This document shows positions 5,780 to 7,109 of a stretch of DNA of 7,109 nt, piece by piece. The position numbers were made by a program, and so were the translations under genes. Location of the stretch: positions 1 to 7,109 of the forward strand of contig JAGLQM010000042.1 in NCBI GenBank assembly GCA_023136815.1. Direction: 5' to 3'. Numbering within the stretch: position 1 is the first letter of the stretch; every line of letters begins with the position of its first letter. The notes under the pieces are model-generated. The model saw nothing but the letters and a program-made list of their open reading frames with translations, did not search any database and was not told where the DNA came from. The DNA comes from Thermoplasmata archaeon. Its GTDB lineage: Archaea > Thermoplasmatota > Thermoplasmata > SG8-5.

Positions 5780-5785
5780 GGTGGG
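5780..5785 (+). promoter_or_regulatory. Shine-Dalgarno site of abiEi
   Basis: GGTGGG ends 5 nt before the ATG at 5791, with GGTG as the expected core. It favours this ATG over the in-frame ATG at 5800. Confidence 0.6.
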
Positions 5786-5790
5786 ATATT

Positions 5791-6429
5791 ATGAGTCAAA
5801 TGCCGGCACCTATAATCTGGAAGAAATTGATCTTGGAAAAGCAGAAAGTTACTACGTCTGGCCGAGTAAAACAACTAGCGTTAGATTTAGACAAAAATGC
5901 AGATAGAACATTGAGATACCTTCAGGAGCATGGTTACATTATAAGAGTTCTCAGAGGCTACTATTATGTAAGAACACCTGAAGAGCGTGAAATGAAAACG
6001 CTCGATCATTCAATATATGAAATCATAGCAATGGCACTTAAAGAGAAAGGTGTGAAAGACTGGTATTATGGTCTTGAAACAGCTCTTAAAATGAATAACA
6101 TGACCCATGAATATTTCTCAATTGATTATGTAGTGACTAACACATATGAAACAACTAAAGTAATAAGCATAATGGATAAGAAATTCAAGTTCCTTAAATG
6201 GAACAAGAAACATTTTCAATTTGGTGTAGAGAAAAAAGACCTAATTAGATACTCTGACAAAGAGAAAACAGTTTTAGATATTGCTTATAGTACATATAGG
6301 AATAAGACCAAAGGCCCTTATACACTAAGCATCGTGAGAGAACATTCTCCTCTCCTTGATGATAGTAAAATAAGTGAATATATGAAGCATTATCCAATAC
6401 GATTTCAAAGATTCGGGGAGATAATATGA
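5791..6429 (+). CDS. abiEi: AbiEi-type antitoxin and autorepressor
   Basis: This 212-residue protein is the antitoxin half of an AbiE toxin-antitoxin pair. Residues about 8-62 form the N-terminal winged helix, with the recognition helix around KNADRTLRYLQEHGYI and the wing at RVLRGYYYVR. Residues about 75-212 match the AbiEi C-terminal domain: 'DWYYGLETALKMNNMTHEYF' corresponds to the family's 'SALxxxGLT' region and SDKEKTVLDIAYS to its 'ErTllD' helix. In studied AbiE systems the winged helix represses the operon and the C-terminal domain neutralises the toxin, without stable toxin binding in the classic type IV model. The stop overlaps the abiEii start as ATGA, so the two genes are translationally coupled. 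Codons are rich in A and T, unlike the upstream genes, which fits recent acquisition. Confidence 0.88.
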   Translation: MSQMPAPIIWKKLILEKQKVTTSGRVKQLALDLDKNADRTLRYLQEHGYIIRVLRGYYYVRTPEEREMKTLDHSIYEIIAMALKEKGVKDWYYGLETALKMNNMTHEYFSIDYVVTNTYETTKVISIMDKKFKFLKWNKKHFQFGVEKKDLIRYSDKEKTVLDIAYSTYRNKTKGPYTLSIVREHSPLLDDSKISEYMKHYPIRFQRFGEII

Positions 6430-7109
6430 AGGCATTTTTTGAAGCATTAACAGCAGCTGATAGCGTTAAAAGAAATGATATCGCTGAGAAAGACTATCAT
6501 CTTCACAGAATTCTCTATAATTTATCTCAGGAGTCATATTTCAAAGATAACCTTGCGTTCAAGGGTGGAACCAGTTTAATAAAAGCATATTTGCCATATT
6601 TCAGATTCTCTGAGGACCTTGATTTTACATGGAGAAACAAGGAAATCTGGGATGGAGAAACTAAAACTCAGTGTGGAAACAAATGTTCTGCCGAGATTAC
6701 TAAACTTTCTGATGCTATTAAAATTGTTTCTGATGAGTTGGAATTAGATTTTTCTGGGAATAAAGCAGATAAAAAGTATGTCGATATTCATAGTGATGGA
6801 CGAATGGTCACCTTCAAATTATACTATGATTCTGAAATGCTTGGATATTCAAACTTCATAAAATTAGACGTAAATTTTGTTGAGGATATCATATATGACA
6901 TAAAAGATCGTAAGTTAAAAAGTTATATTGAAGGAATAGACTCTGCCGAGATAAAGTTTCTGCATGAAGAACAATGGAATGAATATACAAAAGAGGTAGT
7001 GTATCCAATCTATGATTCCAGAGAGATTTTTCTAGAAAAAGCTAGAGCATCTTTAACTCGAGTTGGATTCAAAATTCGTGATGTAGTAGACATATATTAC
7101 ATGGAAAAA
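6426..7109 (+). CDS. abiEii: AbiEii-type nucleotidyltransferase toxin, cut by window end
   Basis: The open frame starts at the ATG overlapping the abiEi stop and runs off the window after 228 codons; the family is usually about 230-310 residues. It shows the AbiEii motifs of the DNA polymerase beta-like nucleotidyltransferase fold. Motif I is KGGTSLIKAY (46-55) followed by RFSEDLDF (60-67), with catalytic acids D64 and D66. Motif II is IKLDVNF with D148. Motif III is EIFLEKARASLTR (200-212), and motif IV is RDVVDIYYM (218-226). All key residues are present, so the toxin is probably active. Relatives stop growth by transferring nucleotides, and mycobacterial MenT proteins modify tRNA acceptor ends. 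The substrate here is unknown. It may act in phage or virus defence by abortive infection. Confidence 0.9.
   Translation, partial: MKAFFEALTAADSVKRNDIAEKDYHLHRILYNLSQESYFKDNLAFKGGTSLIKAYLPYFRFSEDLDFTWRNKEIWDGETKTQCGNKCSAEITKLSDAIKIVSDELELDFSGNKADKKYVDIHSDGRMVTFKLYYDSEMLGYSNFIKLDVNFVEDIIYDIKDRKLKSYIEGIDSAEIKFLHEEQWNEYTKEVVYPIYDSREIFLEKARASLTRVGFKIRDVVDIYYMEK

Noticed and set aside
5770..5785. CCTCCC/GGTGGG hairpin masking the abiEi Shine-Dalgarno site
   Set aside because: The TATA position puts the transcript start at about 5776-5780, so the CCTCCC arm is probably not in the mRNA, and the stem has a mismatch.

Overview
The window looks like euryarchaeal chromosome, most likely from a Thermoplasmatota-type lineage. 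That lineage call is inference. It rests on an archaeal-type Elp3, a C-terminal KaiC/RecA-like domain protein, a membrane-anchored regulator with two winged helices, TATA boxes placed 20-30 nt upstream of start codons (leaderless genes), and GGTG-type Shine-Dalgarno sites where a leader is present. No rRNA or tRNA gene is visible.

Layout from left to right. Positions 1-237 are non-coding and hold a 15-bp motif repeated three times, with a hairpin-forming sequence in each gap. Positions 238-1017 (minus) encode a small membrane protein with two N-terminal transmembrane segments and two cytoplasmic winged-helix domains. Positions 1080 to about 2636 (minus) encode Elp3, the radical-SAM/acetyltransferase enzyme that modifies U34 of tRNA. 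Positions 2637-2856 form a divergent promoter region with two interleaved inverted repeats. Positions 2857-5274 (plus) encode an 805-residue protein made of a zinc ribbon, acidic W-containing motifs, a long coiled coil and a KaiC-like domain whose nucleotide-binding motifs are altered.

From 5275 the window becomes accessory DNA. A broken IS200/IS605-type transposase remnant (minus, about 5317-5592) is followed by a possible 44-residue small protein (5552-5686) with a TATA-like box inside the remnant. Then comes a two-gene AbiE-type toxin-antitoxin operon: abiEi (5791-6429) and abiEii (6426 to beyond the window end), overlapping by ATGA. A palindrome next to the abiE TATA box is a good candidate for the antitoxin's own operator. 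Base composition drops: one 60-base sample inside abiEi has 16 G+C, against 36 G+C in a sample inside the KaiC-like domain.

The left three genes look like resident chromosomal genes with separate promoters. The right-hand part looks like an acquired defence or stress module next to an old transposon scar. The least ordinary item is the zinc ribbon/coiled-coil/degenerate KaiC protein, for which I know no assigned function.
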